From assembly GCF_019059575.1 (NCBI RefSeq), contig NW_024882937.1:62001-126000 (forward strand): a stretch of 64,000 nt of DNA. The letters run 5' to 3'. Numbering within the stretch: the stretch's first letter is position 1; every line of letters begins with the position of its first letter. The translations under genes and the position numbers were made by a program. Source of the stretch: Amphibalanus amphitrite. Taxonomy: Eukaryota; Arthropoda; Thecostraca; Balanomorpha; Balanidae. This document shows positions 21,536 through 35,428 of the stretch, one piece after another. The notes under the pieces are model-generated. The model was not told the origin of the DNA, made no database searches, and worked only from the letters and a program-made list of their open reading frames with translations.

Positions 21536-21704
21536 CAAAACATAGCCCGGAGAAGGACCGCTCCGGTTGTTTTTCAATAGAAAAACACAATTCTAACGAA
21601 TAGTGTTTGTCTTTTCAAACAACCTGCGGTTACAAGATCTTGAAACGACCCCTCCACGTGCGCACGTGCAGTTGCATCTCAACCGTGACACATGGAAATA
21701 CATA
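21536..21704. repeat. Second J copy plus a 72-bp subrepeat fragment
   Basis: A complete J is repeated at 21537-21632, then a piece of subrepeat (CAAGATCTTGAAACGACCCC to AAATACATA, 21633-21704), then a new H. It is a unit reduced to almost nothing between two termini. Confidence 0.9.
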
Positions 21705-23865
21705 CCAGCATCTGCGATGCTGGGCTCCGCATCGCGGGACCGCAGGTTGTTTGAGCAAGCACCTTTGAAAACGCAGCAAAAACGCCCGCCGCCAAACGAG
21801 GGGATGAGCCTTGCACGTGCACACGGGAGTCGGTGTGCTACAAACACTGCCGCAAAAAAACGCACGCCGTCCGTTAAACTAAACACTGACGCATTAAGAC
21901 AAATATGGCGCCTTGCGGCAAGTGTGGTGAATTCATATCTGCCGTTTAAGCAGCCATCCCTCAATCAAAGCGCATCCTAATCGTCCCATGTTCGATAAAG
22001 TTAGGCACATTCTGTGATTTGCGGCAAAAATGGCGCTTTGAGACAAACGTGGCGCACTGCAACAAACGTGGCGCATTCGTTCCTGTCGCTTAACAATTTT
22101 ATCCACCCACTAAAATCTAGCCCAATTGGACTTAAACTGACAAAGTTATGTTTATTTCAATATTTCACTATAAAATATCTCCGCAACGGAGGTGCACAAA
22201 TTTGCACGTGTGCCACGTGACCGCCGGTGGTGTAAGCAGGACTTGTCCGCTCACTGATTGCACCATTTCAGTGTTCCTGGCTTGTGCTGTTTTCGTGCTA
22301 TAAGGCCACAAATCGGCAAACACACGATAATCTGGGAGGTACGGGACTCAAACACGTGGCCACGTGGCACGTGCCGGACCTCTGATAGCTTCACCGTTCA
22401 CGCCACGTGATGACCCATCGACGTGGCCATCAGCATGTAAAAGATGACCCCGGCCGGTGTCACCGTCTCCGAACAGTGGACGGCTAAACTCGAAAAACGG
22501 GAAAATTTAGGGAAATTTCACCTTTCGAATATATAACTTCCCCAGAATTTTAAATTTTTCATTTTACAAAAAATCCGAGATAGCAGTTTTTTAGACGTCT
22601 TCATTCTGTGCCTAAACCCGTTTTCAGATCGACCCTATCATAAAAACTGACGGCCTGACGGCTATTTCCCCCACTCCTTGCATTTCACAATGCTAGTATA
22701 TTTAAGCACCAAAATTGACCCCCTGCCACGGCACGTGCAATAGCACGTGCGACACGTGACCACTAGTGCGACAAGCTGGACTCATCTGCTCACCGGCTGC
22801 ACTGATTTGGTGTCGCTAGTTGAAGTCGTTTCCACGCCAGAGGACCCCGAGTAGGCCAATGTCGGATTTTCCCGGAGGTTACCCCATCAAACACGTTTGC
22901 ACGTGGCACGTGCTTTTCAATCGCCCCATATCTGACCCATACCATGTGGTAGCCGACACCCTGGGGCACAACATATTGGAACATTTTCAAAATCTAACGT
23001 GGAAATTTTTGACAAAATCGATTTGAAAATAATTTTTCGAAATCGCCATAGGCTCAACATGGGGTAACTGTTTGTGACGATTACCCGAAATTTTGTCAAT
23101 TATATTTTAAGTAGTTACCACCGTCAGTTGGGGTGCCAGCCCGAGATCCGACCCTAAAAATATCAGCAAATATAATTGACGAAATTTTTCGCAAATCGCA
23201 TTTTATTTTTTTCCCATGTTAACCCTATGGGAAAATGCACGTGCCGATTACCCCAAAACGGGCCATTATATTTCATAACGAAGCATAACAACATGTTCTA
23301 TGGTCGTTTCTCAACAGGTCCTGAAAGTTTAAACAAAATCGTATCATATAATTTTGTGCAATGAACGAATGAAAATGTCTCTGCAAAAACGTCCATTGAC
23401 TTAGCATGGGGAGCAAAAAAAGTTCAACTTCAAACTCGTGCAACTCAAGTTAACGAATTCTGACGGGTATACGGCGCCCACGGGCGTGTACCTGAACGTG
23501 TCGGTCATAAAATGGGGTGCAGCAAACCCTACCTTGATCGGCGATTTTTTCCGCTATTCGCGATCGCGCAAAAAGTGTCCAAAACCCCGTTGACTTAACA
23601 TGGGGAAAATGGAATCGCACGTGCCACGCGCAAAAGAATTCTGAGCGAGTAGCGACCGGTGCCATCAGGTAGATCGCCTGCGGGAGCTCATACCCTGAAC
23701 TTTTTACGAAGATTGAGCGATTCGTTTAGGCCCCAATCAAGTTGTACTGATTCGCTGCCAACCATGCAAAACATAGCCCGGAGAAGGACCGCTCCGGTTG
23801 TTTTTCAATAGAAAAACACAATTCTAACGAATAGTGTTTGTCAATGAAGAAACAACCTGCGGTTA
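21705..23865. repeat. Unit A1 (2161 bp)
   Basis: A-type unit lacking the equivalent of A0 7337-8150, with the join at GTGTGCTA|CAAACACTGC. The start of the common 3' domain reads GGGCCATTATATTTCATAACG instead of the usual sequence. A-type J is at 23768-23865. A2, A3 and A4 have the same length of 2161 bp. Confidence 0.9.
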
Positions 23866-25981
23866 TGCGATGCTGGGCTCCGCATCGCGGGACCGCAGGT
23901 TGTTTGAGCAAGCACCTTTGTAAACGCAGCAAAAACGCCCTCCGCCAAACGGGAGGATGAGCCTTGCACGTGCAGACCGGAGTCGGTGTGCTATCTTGAA
24001 GCGACCCCTACACGTGCGCACGTGCAGCTGCACCCCAACCGTGGCACATGAAAATACATAGGCCCGGGCAGCGCTTATCGAACAGCACTGCGGATCCGAA
24101 GGTTGGGACTTTAATTGTGAAAACCGCTTTAATTGTGAAAAACGCGCTTTGAGACAAACGTGGCGCACTGCAACAAACGTGGCGCATTCGTTCCTGTCGC
24201 TTAACAATTTTATCCACCCACCAAAGTCTAGCTCAATTGGACTTAAACTGACAAAGTTATGTTCATTTGAATATTTCACTATAAAATATCTCCGCAACGG
24301 AGGTGCCCAAATTTGCACGTGTGCCACGTGACCGCCGGTGGTGTAAGCAGGACTTGTCCCCTCACTGATTGCACCATTTCAGTGTTTCTGGCTTGCGCTG
24401 TTTTCGTGCTATAAGGCCACAAATCGGCAAACACACGATAATCTGGGAGGTACGCGACTCAAACACGTGGCCACGTGGCACGTGCCGGACCTTTGATAGC
24501 TTCACCGTTCACGCCACGTGATGACCCATCGACGTGGCCATCAGCATGTAAAAGATGACCCCGGCCGGTGTCACCGTCTCTGAACAGTGGACGGCTAAAC
24601 TCGAAAAACGGGAAAATTTAGGGAAATTTCACCTTTCAAATATATAATTTCCCCAGAATTTTAAATTTTTCATTTAAAAAAAAAAATCCGAGATAGCAGT
24701 TTTTTAGCCCCCTTCATTCTGTGCCTAAACCCGTTTTCAGATCGACCCTATCATAAAAACTGACGGCCTGACGGCTCTTTCCCCCACTCCTTGCATTTCA
24801 CAATGCTAGTATATTTAAGCACAAAAATTGACCCCGTGCCACGGCACGTGCAATAGCACGTGCGCCACGCGACCAGTGGTGCAACAAGCTGGACTCATCT
24901 GCTCATCGGCTGTACTGATTTGGTGTCGCTAGGTGGAGTGGTTTCCACGCCATAGGACCCCGAGTAGGCCAATGTCGGATTTTCCCGGAGGTTACCCCAT
25001 CAAACACGTTTGCACGTGGCACGTGCTTTTCAATCGCCCCATATCTGACCCATACCATGTGGTAGCCGACACCCCGGGGCACAACATATTGGAACATTTT
25101 CAAAATCTAACGTGGAAATTTTTGACCAAATCGATTTGAAAATAATTTTTCGAAATCGCCATAGGCTCAACATGGGGTAACTGTTTGTGACGATTACCCG
25201 AAATTTTGTCAATTATATTTTAAGTAATCACCACCGTCAGTTGGGGTGCTAGCCCGAGATCCGACCCTAAAAATATCAGCAAATATGATTGACGAAATTT
25301 TTCGCAAATCGAATTTCTAATTTTACCCCATGTTAACCCTATGGGAAAATGCACGTGCCGATTACCCCAAAACAACGAATTCTGACATCTTAACGAAGCA
25401 TAACAACATGTTCTATGGTCGTTTCTCAACAGGTCCTGAAAGTTTAAACAAAATCGTATCATATAATTTTGTGCAATGAACGAATGAAAATGTCTCTGCA
25501 AAAACGTCCATAGACTTAACATGGGGAGCGAAAAAAGTTCAACTTCAAACTCGTGCAACTCAAGTTAACGAATTCTGACGGGTATACGGCGCACACGGGC
25601 GTGTACCTGAACGTGTCGGTCATGAAATGGTGTGCAGCAAACCATACCTTGATCGGCGATTTTTTCCGCTATTTGCGATCGCGCAAAAAGTGTCCAAAAC
25701 CCCATTGACTTAACATGGGCGAAAATTGAAACGCACGTGCCACGTGCCACGAGGTTTTAAGCGAGTAGCGACCGGTGCCATCAGGTAGATCGCCTGCGGG
25801 AGCCCATACCCTGAAATTTTTACGAAAATCGAGCCACAAGTTTAGGCCCCAATCAAGTTGCCCCAATTCGCGGCCAGCCATGCTAAACATAGCCCGGAGA
25901 AGGACCGCTCCGGTTGTTTTTCAATAGAAAAACACAATTCTAACGAATAGTGTTTGTCAATGAAGAAACAACCTGCGGTTA
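23866..25981. repeat. Unit A'1 (2116 bp)
   Basis: It begins inside H (GGTTA|TGCGATGCTGGG). It keeps the remnant subrepeat and lacks the equivalent of about A0 7469-8342; at the deletion a short stretch CTTTAATTGTGAAAA is duplicated (near 24109 and 24127). J is at 25884-25981. Confidence 0.9.
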
Positions 25982-28142
25982 CCAGCATCTGCGATGCTGG
26001 GCTCCGCATCGCGGGACCGCAGGTTGTTTGAGCAAGCACCTTTGAAAACGCAGCAAAAACGCCCGCCGCCAAACGAGGGGATGAGCCTTGCACGTGCACA
26101 CGGGAGTCGGTGTGCTACAAACACTGCCGCAAAAAAACGCACGCCGTCCGTTAAACTAAACACTGACGCATTAAGACAAATATGGCGCCTTGCGGCAAGT
26201 GTGGTGAATTCATATCTGCCGTTTAAGCAGCCATCCCTCAATCAAAGCGCATCCTAATCGTCCCATGTTCGATAAAGTTAGGCACATTCTGTGATTTGCG
26301 GCAAAAATGGCGCTTTGAGACAAACGTGGCGCACTGCAACAAACGTGGCGCATTCGTTCCTGTCGCTTAACAATTTTATCCACCCACTAAAATCTAGCCC
26401 AATTGGACTTAAACTGACAAAGTTATGTTTATTTCAATATTTCACTATAAAATATCTCCGCAACGGAGGTGCACAAATTTGCACGTGTGCCACGTGACCG
26501 CCGGTGGTGTAAGCAGGACTTGTCCGCTCACTGATTGCACCATTTCAGTGTTCCTGGCTTGTGCTGTTTTCGTGCTATAAGGCCACAAATCGGCAAACAC
26601 ACGATAATCTGGGAGGTACGGGACTCAAACACGTGGCCACGTGGCACGTGCCGGACCTCTGATAGCTTCACCGTTCACGCCACGTGATGACCCATCGACG
26701 TGGCCATCAGCATGTAAAAGATGACCCCGGCCGGTGTCACCGTCTCCGAACAGTGGACGGCTAAACTCGAAAAACGGGAAAATTTAGGGAAATTTCACCT
26801 TTCGAATATATAACTTCCCCAGAATTTTAAATTTTTCATTTTACAAAAAATCCGAGATAGCAGTTTTTTAGACGTCTTCATTCTGTGCCTAAACCCGTTT
26901 TCAGATCGACCCTATCATAAAAACTGACGGCCTGACGGCTATTTCCCCCACTCCTTGCATTTCACAATGCTAGTATATTTAAGCACCAAAATTGACCCCC
27001 TGCCACGGCACGTGCAATAGCACGTGCGACACGTGACCACTAGTGCGACAAGCTGGACTCATCTGCTCACCGGCTGCACTGATTTGGTGTCGCTAGTTGA
27101 AGTCGTTTCCACGCCAGAGGACCCCGAGTAGGCCAATGTCGGATTTTCCCGGAGGTTACCCCATCAAACACGTTTGCACGTGGCACGTGCTTTTCAATCG
27201 CCCCATATCTGACCCATACCATGTGGTAGCCGACACCCTGGGGCACAACATATTGGAACATTTTCAAAATCTAACGTGGAAATTTTTGACAAAATCGATT
27301 TGAAAATAATTTTTCGAAATCGCCATAGGCTCAACATGGGGTAACTGTTTGTGACGATTACCCGAAATTTTGTCAATTATATTTTAAGTAGTTACCACCG
27401 TCAGTTGGGGTGCCAGCCCGAGATCCGACCCTAAAAATATCAGCAAATATAATTGACGAAATTTTTCGCAAATCGCATTTTATTTTTTTCCCATGTTAAC
27501 CCTATGGGAAAATGCACGTGCCGATTACCCCAAAACGGGCCATTATATTTCATAACGAAGCATAACAACATGTTCTATGGTCGTTTCTCAACAGGTCCTG
27601 AAAGTTTAAACAAAATCGTATCATATAATTTTGTGCAATGAACGAATGAAAATGTCTCTGCAAAAACGTCCATTGACTTAGCATGGGGAGCAAAAAAAGT
27701 TCAACTTCAAACTCGTGCAACTCAAGTTAACGAATTCTGACGGGTATACGGCGCCCACGGGCGTGTACCTGAACGTGTCGGTCATAAAATGGGGTGCAGC
27801 AAACCCTACCTTGATCGGCGATTTTTTCCGCTATTCGCGATCGCGCAAAAAGTGTCCAAAACCCCGTTGACTTAACATGGGGAAAATGGAATCGCACGTG
27901 CCACGCGCAAAAGAATTCTGAGCGAGTAGCGACCGGTGCCATCAGGTAGATCGCCTGCGGGAGCTCATACCCTGAACTTTTTACGAAGATTGAGCGATTC
28001 GTTTAGGCCCCAATCAAGTTGTACTGATTCGCTGCCAACCATGCAAAACATAGCCCGGAGAAGGACCGCTCCGGTTGTTTTTCAATAGAAAAACACAATT
28101 CTAACGAATAGTGTTTGTCAATGAAGAAACAACCTGCGGTTA
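25982..28142. repeat. Unit A2 (2161 bp)
   Basis: A second copy of A1, 4277 bp downstream, starting directly with H after J without the fragment seen before A1. J is at about 28045-28142. Confidence 0.9.
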
Positions 28143-30258
28143 TGCGATGCTGGGCTCCGCATCGCGGGACCGCAGGTTGTTTGAGCAAGCACCTTTGTAA
28201 ACGCAGCAAAAACGCCCTCCGCCAAACGGGAGGATGAGCCTTGCACGTGCAGACCGGAGTCGGTGTGCTATCTTGAAGCGACCCCTACACGTGCGCACGT
28301 GCAGCTGCACCCCAACCGTGGCACATGAAAATACATAGGCCCGGGCAGCGCTTATCGAACAGCACTGCGGATCCGAAGGTTGGGACTTTAATTGTGAAAA
28401 CCGCTTTAATTGTGAAAAACGCGCTTTGAGACAAACGTGGCGCACTGCAACAAACGTGGCGCATTCGTTCCTGTCGCTTAACAATTTTATCCACCCACCA
28501 AAGTCTAGCTCAATTGGACTTAAACTGACAAAGTTATGTTCATTTGAATATTTCACTATAAAATATCTCCGCAACGGAGGTGCCCAAATTTGCACGTGTG
28601 CCACGTGACCGCCGGTGGTGTAAGCAGGACTTGTCCCCTCACTGATTGCACCATTTCAGTGTTTCTGGCTTGCGCTGTTTTCGTGCTATAAGGCCACAAA
28701 TCGGCAAACACACGATAATCTGGGAGGTACGCGACTCAAACACGTGGCCACGTGGCACGTGCCGGACCTTTGATAGCTTCACCGTTCACGCCACGTGATG
28801 ACCCATCGACGTGGCCATCAGCATGTAAAAGATGACCCCGGCCGGTGTCACCGTCTCTGAACAGTGGACGGCTAAACTCGAAAAACGGGAAAATTTAGGG
28901 AAATTTCACCTTTCAAATATATAATTTCCCCAGAATTTTAAATTTTTCATTTAAAAAAAAAAATCCGAGATAGCAGTTTTTTAGCCCCCTTCATTCTGTG
29001 CCTAAACCCGTTTTCAGATCGACCCTATCATAAAAACTGACGGCCTGACGGCTCTTTCCCCCACTCCTTGCATTTCACAATGCTAGTATATTTAAGCACA
29101 AAAATTGACCCCGTGCCACGGCACGTGCAATAGCACGTGCGCCACGCGACCAGTGGTGCAACAAGCTGGACTCATCTGCTCATCGGCTGTACTGATTTGG
29201 TGTCGCTAGGTGGAGTGGTTTCCACGCCATAGGACCCCGAGTAGGCCAATGTCGGATTTTCCCGGAGGTTACCCCATCAAACACGTTTGCACGTGGCACG
29301 TGCTTTTCAATCGCCCCATATCTGACCCATACCATGTGGTAGCCGACACCCCGGGGCACAACATATTGGAACATTTTCAAAATCTAACGTGGAAATTTTT
29401 GACCAAATCGATTTGAAAATAATTTTTCGAAATCGCCATAGGCTCAACATGGGGTAACTGTTTGTGACGATTACCCGAAATTTTGTCAATTATATTTTAA
29501 GTAATCACCACCGTCAGTTGGGGTGCTAGCCCGAGATCCGACCCTAAAAATATCAGCAAATATGATTGACGAAATTTTTCGCAAATCGAATTTCTAATTT
29601 TACCCCATGTTAACCCTATGGGAAAATGCACGTGCCGATTACCCCAAAACAACGAATTCTGACATCTTAACGAAGCATAACAACATGTTCTATGGTCGTT
29701 TCTCAACAGGTCCTGAAAGTTTAAACAAAATCGTATCATATAATTTTGTGCAATGAACGAATGAAAATGTCTCTGCAAAAACGTCCATAGACTTAACATG
29801 GGGAGCGAAAAAAGTTCAACTTCAAACTCGTGCAACTCAAGTTAACGAATTCTGACGGGTATACGGCGCACACGGGCGTGTACCTGAACGTGTCGGTCAT
29901 GAAATGGTGTGCAGCAAACCATACCTTGATCGGCGATTTTTTCCGCTATTTGCGATCGCGCAAAAAGTGTCCAAAACCCCATTGACTTAACATGGGCGAA
30001 AATTGAAACGCACGTGCCACGTGCCACGAGGTTTTAAGCGAGTAGCGACCGGTGCCATCAGGTAGATCGCCTGCGGGAGCCCATACCCTGAAATTTTTAC
30101 GAAAATCGAGCCACAAGTTTAGGCCCCAATCAAGTTGCCCCAATTCGCGGCCAGCCATGCTAAACATAGCCCGGAGAAGGACCGCTCCGGTTGTTTTTCA
30201 ATAGAAAAACACAATTCTAACGAATAGTGTTTGTCAATGAAGAAACAACCTGCGGTTA
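28143..30258. repeat. Unit A'2 (2116 bp)
   Basis: A second copy of A'1 at an offset of 4277, completing an (A A')x2 higher-order block. J is at 30161-30258 and is followed by a B unit lacking H. Confidence 0.9.
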
Positions 30259-32751
30259 CAAGATCTTGAAACGACCCCTCCACGTGCGCACGTGCAGTTG
30301 CATCTCAACCGTGACACATGGAAATACATACTAACTGACTTGTGCACGGCACCCTACTGATCGATCTCTAGATGTTTGCCGAATTTGAGTGCAATCGGTC
30401 CAGCCGTTCTTGAAATCTGGAAGCGTCACCCTGCACGTGCGCACGTGCAAGATGGGTCCAAACTGACTTGCGCACGGCACCCTACTAATCGGTCTCTAGC
30501 GGTGTACCAAATTTGAACTCAATCGGCCCGGCCGTTCTCGAGATCTGGAAGCGTCACCCTGCACGTGCGCACGTGCAGTTGCACCCCAATCGTGGCACAT
30601 GGAAATACATACTAAATGACTGCAACCTACTGATCGGTATCAAGCGTTATGCCAAATTTGAACACAATCGGTCCAGCCGTTCTCGAGATCTGGAAGCGTC
30701 ACCCTGCACGTGCGCACGTGCAGTTGCACCCCTACCAAGACACATGGAAATGCATCGCCTGGAAAGTGTCTACCTCCATGCCAAGTTTTAGCGCAATCGG
30801 CCCAGTAATTACCGCGAGCTATTGCGCTTATTACAAAACAGGCACCTCTTGGCTTTGCACGTGGAACGTGCGTTAGGGGTCACCCATATGCATCGAGAGT
30901 AGCACACTATGTGAAAGAAGGGAAAAAGCTACCCCACACAAAAAAAACCGCACGTGTATCAGCCCAGTGGTTGCCGAGATATAAGTCGTACAAAAACGTC
31001 CCCACGGCGGCCGGCCGCTATTTAGCAGTAAAATCGTGTCGCATCCTTCTATTAGAGGTATCCCCGTCACCTGTTCGTATACTGTCTGAGCAAAGGCCAT
31101 ACGTTACGGTCCAAACTCCATAGTGAGGCGGACATACGAATTTACGAGAGTTTAGCGACGAAATGATTCACTTAATTGTTAAGTAATGGGTACCATTAGG
31201 TAGACCATAAATTTTATCTAGCATCTCACCGTAGATGCAGTAAAAAGTGCTTTACTTTTCAATGTATGTAAAGACTTGCTCAGCTCAATCAGTTCACTCT
31301 GTATTGGCTCAAGCCGTATCATGCGAACGCAATACAAACTAGAGCACCGACAGCGCAGCGCTCCCCAACTCACTGCTCGCCCAGTCCACCCGGGCCGCCG
31401 CCACGACGGCCCCCCCCCCCCCCCCGCAAGTAGGCATCCCGCACTGCACCGACAGCCGCGGGCGACCAGCTGACCGGCCAGCTGACCGGCCAGCAGCCGG
31501 CGGGCGGCAAGCCACGGATGGCCGACCCGCCGGCGCGGCGAGGGAGGGGAGGGACGCAGCTGAAAGACCCGACTACATATATATCAAAGAATGATACATT
31601 ATATGTAATCATCGATGACGCGACATAAATCTGCTTTATTGGGGTTAGCGGTGTAGTCTGTGATGCCATCACAATGAAAATAGCCTAGTTTTGTAGAGCA
31701 TCAAATTCTGATTCCATAACGACTCTCGCTAGTCCATTTTCAATTGTAAATAAGCCTTTTATTGCGATGCAAAGTCCCGAAATGGTGCCGACGGCGGCCG
31801 GTCCCCCGATGGTACCATACCATAGATGGTAAACAGGTTAGTTCACATTCCCGCCGCTATGCGGGCGGCGGCGGCGCCACCTGTCCTCGTGTCCGCCTGA
31901 CACCGTAACGATATAGGTCTGAGCTCAAATCTCGGTAATGTCGTGCTTTTTTACTATATTTCTCAAAAACGGCACCACGTGCAATAAAGTTGTATATATC
32001 ATTGGAAAGAGCATCAAAAGTTGTATAACCTATCAACTTTTCACATAAATATATCTCAACTGTAAAAAGTTATTAAGCAGCAAAGACGCTCCCATTGACT
32101 TTCCATGTTAAAATTTTTCATTTTTAAACGAGCCTAAAAAGAACAAACGAATTTGCACAGCTTAAAGAAGCATAACAACATGTTCTATGGTCTTTTCTCA
32201 ACAAGTCCTGGAAGTTTAAACAAAATCGTATCATATAATTTTGTACAATGAGCGAATGAAAAAGTCTCTGCAAAAATGCCCATTGACTTAACATGGGGAG
32301 CGAAAAAAGTTCAACTTTGACCTCGTGCAAAGTCACGTTACGAAGTTCTGAGGGGTATACGGCGCACACTAGCGTGTACCCAAACGTGTTTGCCATAAAA
32401 TGCTGGGAAGAAAACCACCTCTTCCTTGGCTCGTTTTCCCGCTATTCGCGATCGCGCAAAAAGTGTCCAAAACCCCATTGACTTAACATGGGGAAAATGG
32501 AATCGCACGTGCCACGTGCCACGAGGTTTTAAGCGAGTAGCGACCGAAGCCATCAGGTAGATCGCCCCCGGGAGCCCATACCCTGAAATTTTTACGAAAA
32601 TCGCAATGCACGTTTAGGCCCCGGTCAAGTTGCCCCAATTCGCGGCCAGACTTGCAAAACATAGCCCGGAGACGGACCGCTCCGGTTGTTTTTCAATAGA
32701 AAAACACAATTCTAACGAATAGTGTTTGTCTTTTCAAACAACCTGCGGTTA
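30259..32751. repeat. Unit B5 (2493 bp; 5'-truncated, long-C lineage)
   Basis: It starts inside a subrepeat at CAAGATCTTGAAACG directly after GCGGTTA, so H and the first subrepeats are missing. It has a 16-C run (about 31410-31425), TATGTAAAG, and J at 32656-32751. B10 is the same unit at an offset of 11575, with the same start point and length. Confidence 0.9.
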
Positions 32752-35428
32752 CCGGCATCTGCGATGCCGGGCTCCGCATCGCGGGACCGCAGGTTGTTTG
32801 AGCAAGCACCTTTGTAAACGCAGCAAAAACGCCCGCCACCAAACGAGAGGATGAGCCTTGCACGTGCAGACCGCAGTCGGTGTGCTACGGACTGACGTGC
32901 ACGGCACCCTATTCGTCGGTCTATAGCGGTGTGCCAAATTTGAGTGCAATCGACCCGGCCGTTTTCGAGATCTGGAAGCGACACCCTGCACGTGCGCACG
33001 TGCAGCCTAGGCCCCAATTGACTTGTGCACGGCACTCTATTCGCCGGTTTCTAGCGGTGTACCAAATTGGAGCTCAATCAGCCCCGTCAATTTCAAGATC
33101 TGGAAGCGACCCCTACACGTGCGCTGGTGCAACTGCACCCCAACCGTGGCACATGAAAATACATACTAACTGACTTGTGCACGGCACCCTACTAACCAGT
33201 CTCTAGCGGTATGCCAAATTTCAGCAGAGTCGGCCCAGCCGTTCTTGAGATCTGGAAGCGTCAGCCTGCACGTGCGCACGTGCATAGCGGGTCCCATCTG
33301 ACTTGTGCACGGCACCCTACTTACCAGCCTCTAGCGGTGTGCCAAGTTTGATCACAATCGGCCCAGCCGTTCTCGACATCTGGAAGCGTCACCCTGCCCG
33401 TGCGCACGTGCAGTTGCACCCCTACCAAGACACGTGGAAATGCATCGCCTGGAATGTGTCTACCTCCATGCCAAGTTTTAGCGCAATCGGCCCAGTAATT
33501 ACCGCGAGCTATTGCACTTATTACAAAACAGGCACCTCTTGGCTTTGCACGTGGAACGTGCGTTAGGGGTCACCCATATGCATCGAGAGTAGCACACTAT
33601 GTGAAAGAAGGAAAAAAGCTACCCAACACAAAAAACCGCACGTGTATCAGCCCAGTGGTTGCCGAGATATAAGTCGTACAAAAACGTCCCCACGGCGGCC
33701 GGCCGCTATTTAGCAGTAAAATCGTGTCGCATCCTTCTATGGGAGGTATCCCCGTCACCTGTTCGTATACTGTCTGAGCAAAGACCATACGTTACGGTCC
33801 AAACTCCATAGTGAGGCGGACATACGAATTTACGAGAGTTTAGCGACGAAATGATTCACTTAATTGTTAAGTAATGGGTACCATTAGGTAGACCATAAAT
33901 TTTATCTAGCATTTCACCGTAGATGCAGTAAAAAGTGCTTTACTTTTCAATGTATATAAAGACTTGCTCAGCTCAATCAGTTCACTCTGTATTGGCTCAA
34001 GCCGTATCATGCGAACGCAATGCAAACTAGAGCACCGACAGCGCAGCGCTCCCCATCTCACTGCTCGCCCAGTCCACCCGGGCCGCCGCCACGACGGCCC
34101 CCCGCAAGTAGGCATCCCGCACTGCACCGACAGCCGCGGGCGACCAGCTGACCGGCCAGCTGACCGGCCAGCAGCCGGCGGGCGGCAGGGCGCGGATGGC
34201 CGACCCGCCGGCGCGGCGAGGGAGGGGAGGAACGCAGCTGAAAGACCCGACTACATATATATCAAAGAAACATTATATGTAATCATCGATGACGCGACAT
34301 AAATCTGCTTTATTGGGGTTAGCGGTGTAGTCTGTGATGCCATCACAATGAAAATAGGCGCCTAGTTTTGTACAGCATCAAATTCTGATTCCATAACGAC
34401 TCTCGCTAGTCCATTTTCAATTGTAAATAAGCCTTTTATTGCGATGCAAAGTCCCGAAATGGTGCCGACGGCGGCCGGTCCCCCGATGGTACCATACCAT
34501 AGATGGTAAACAGGTTAGTTCACATTCCCGCCGCTATGCGGGCGGCGGCGGCGCCACCTGTCCTCGTGTCCGCCTGACACCGTAACGATATAGGTCTGAG
34601 CTCAAATCTCGGTAATGTCGTGCTTTTTTACTATATTTCTCAAAAACGGCACCACGTGCAATAAAGTTGTATATATCATTGGAAAGAGCATCAAAAGTTG
34701 TATAAAATATCAACTTTTCACTTGAATATGTCTTCAAGGTACAAAGTTATTAAGCACCAAAGACGCTCCCATTGACTTTCCATGTTAAAATTTTTCATTT
34801 TTAAAGAAGCCTAAAGACAACAAACGAATTTGCACAGCTTAAAGAAGCATAACAACATGTTCTATGGTCTTTTCTCAACAAGTCCTGAAAGTTTAAACAA
34901 AATCGTATCATATAATTTTGTACAATGAGCGAATGAAAAAGTCTCTGCAAAAACGCCCATTGACTTAACATGGGGAGCGAAAAAAGTTCAACTTTGACCT
35001 CGTGCAAAGACACGTTACGAAGTTCTGAGGGGTATACGGAGCACACTAGCGTGTACCTGAACGTGTTTGCCATAAAATGCTGGGAAGAAAACCACCTCCT
35101 TCTTGGCTCGTTTTCCCGCTATTCGCGATCGCGCAAAAAGTGTTCAAAACCCCATTGACTTAACATGGGGAAAATGGAATCGCACGTGCCACGTGCCACG
35201 AGGTTTTAAGCGAGTAGCGACCGGTGCCATCAGGTAGATCGCCTCCGGGAGCCCATACACTGAACTTTTTACGAAAATCGCAATGCACGTTTAGGCCCCG
35301 GTCAAGTTGCCCCAATTCGCGGCCAGACTTGCAAAACATAGCCCGGAGACGGACCGCTCCGGTTGTTTTTCAATAGAAAAACACAATTCTAACGAATAGT
35401 GTTTGTCTTTTCAAACAACCTGCGGTTA
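32752..35428. repeat. Unit B6 (2677 bp; copy of B4)
   Basis: Matches B4 unit-wide at an offset of 13893, with scattered substitutions (for example GGCAGGGCGCGG for GGCAAGCCGCGG near 34184). J is at 35333-35428. Confidence 0.9.
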
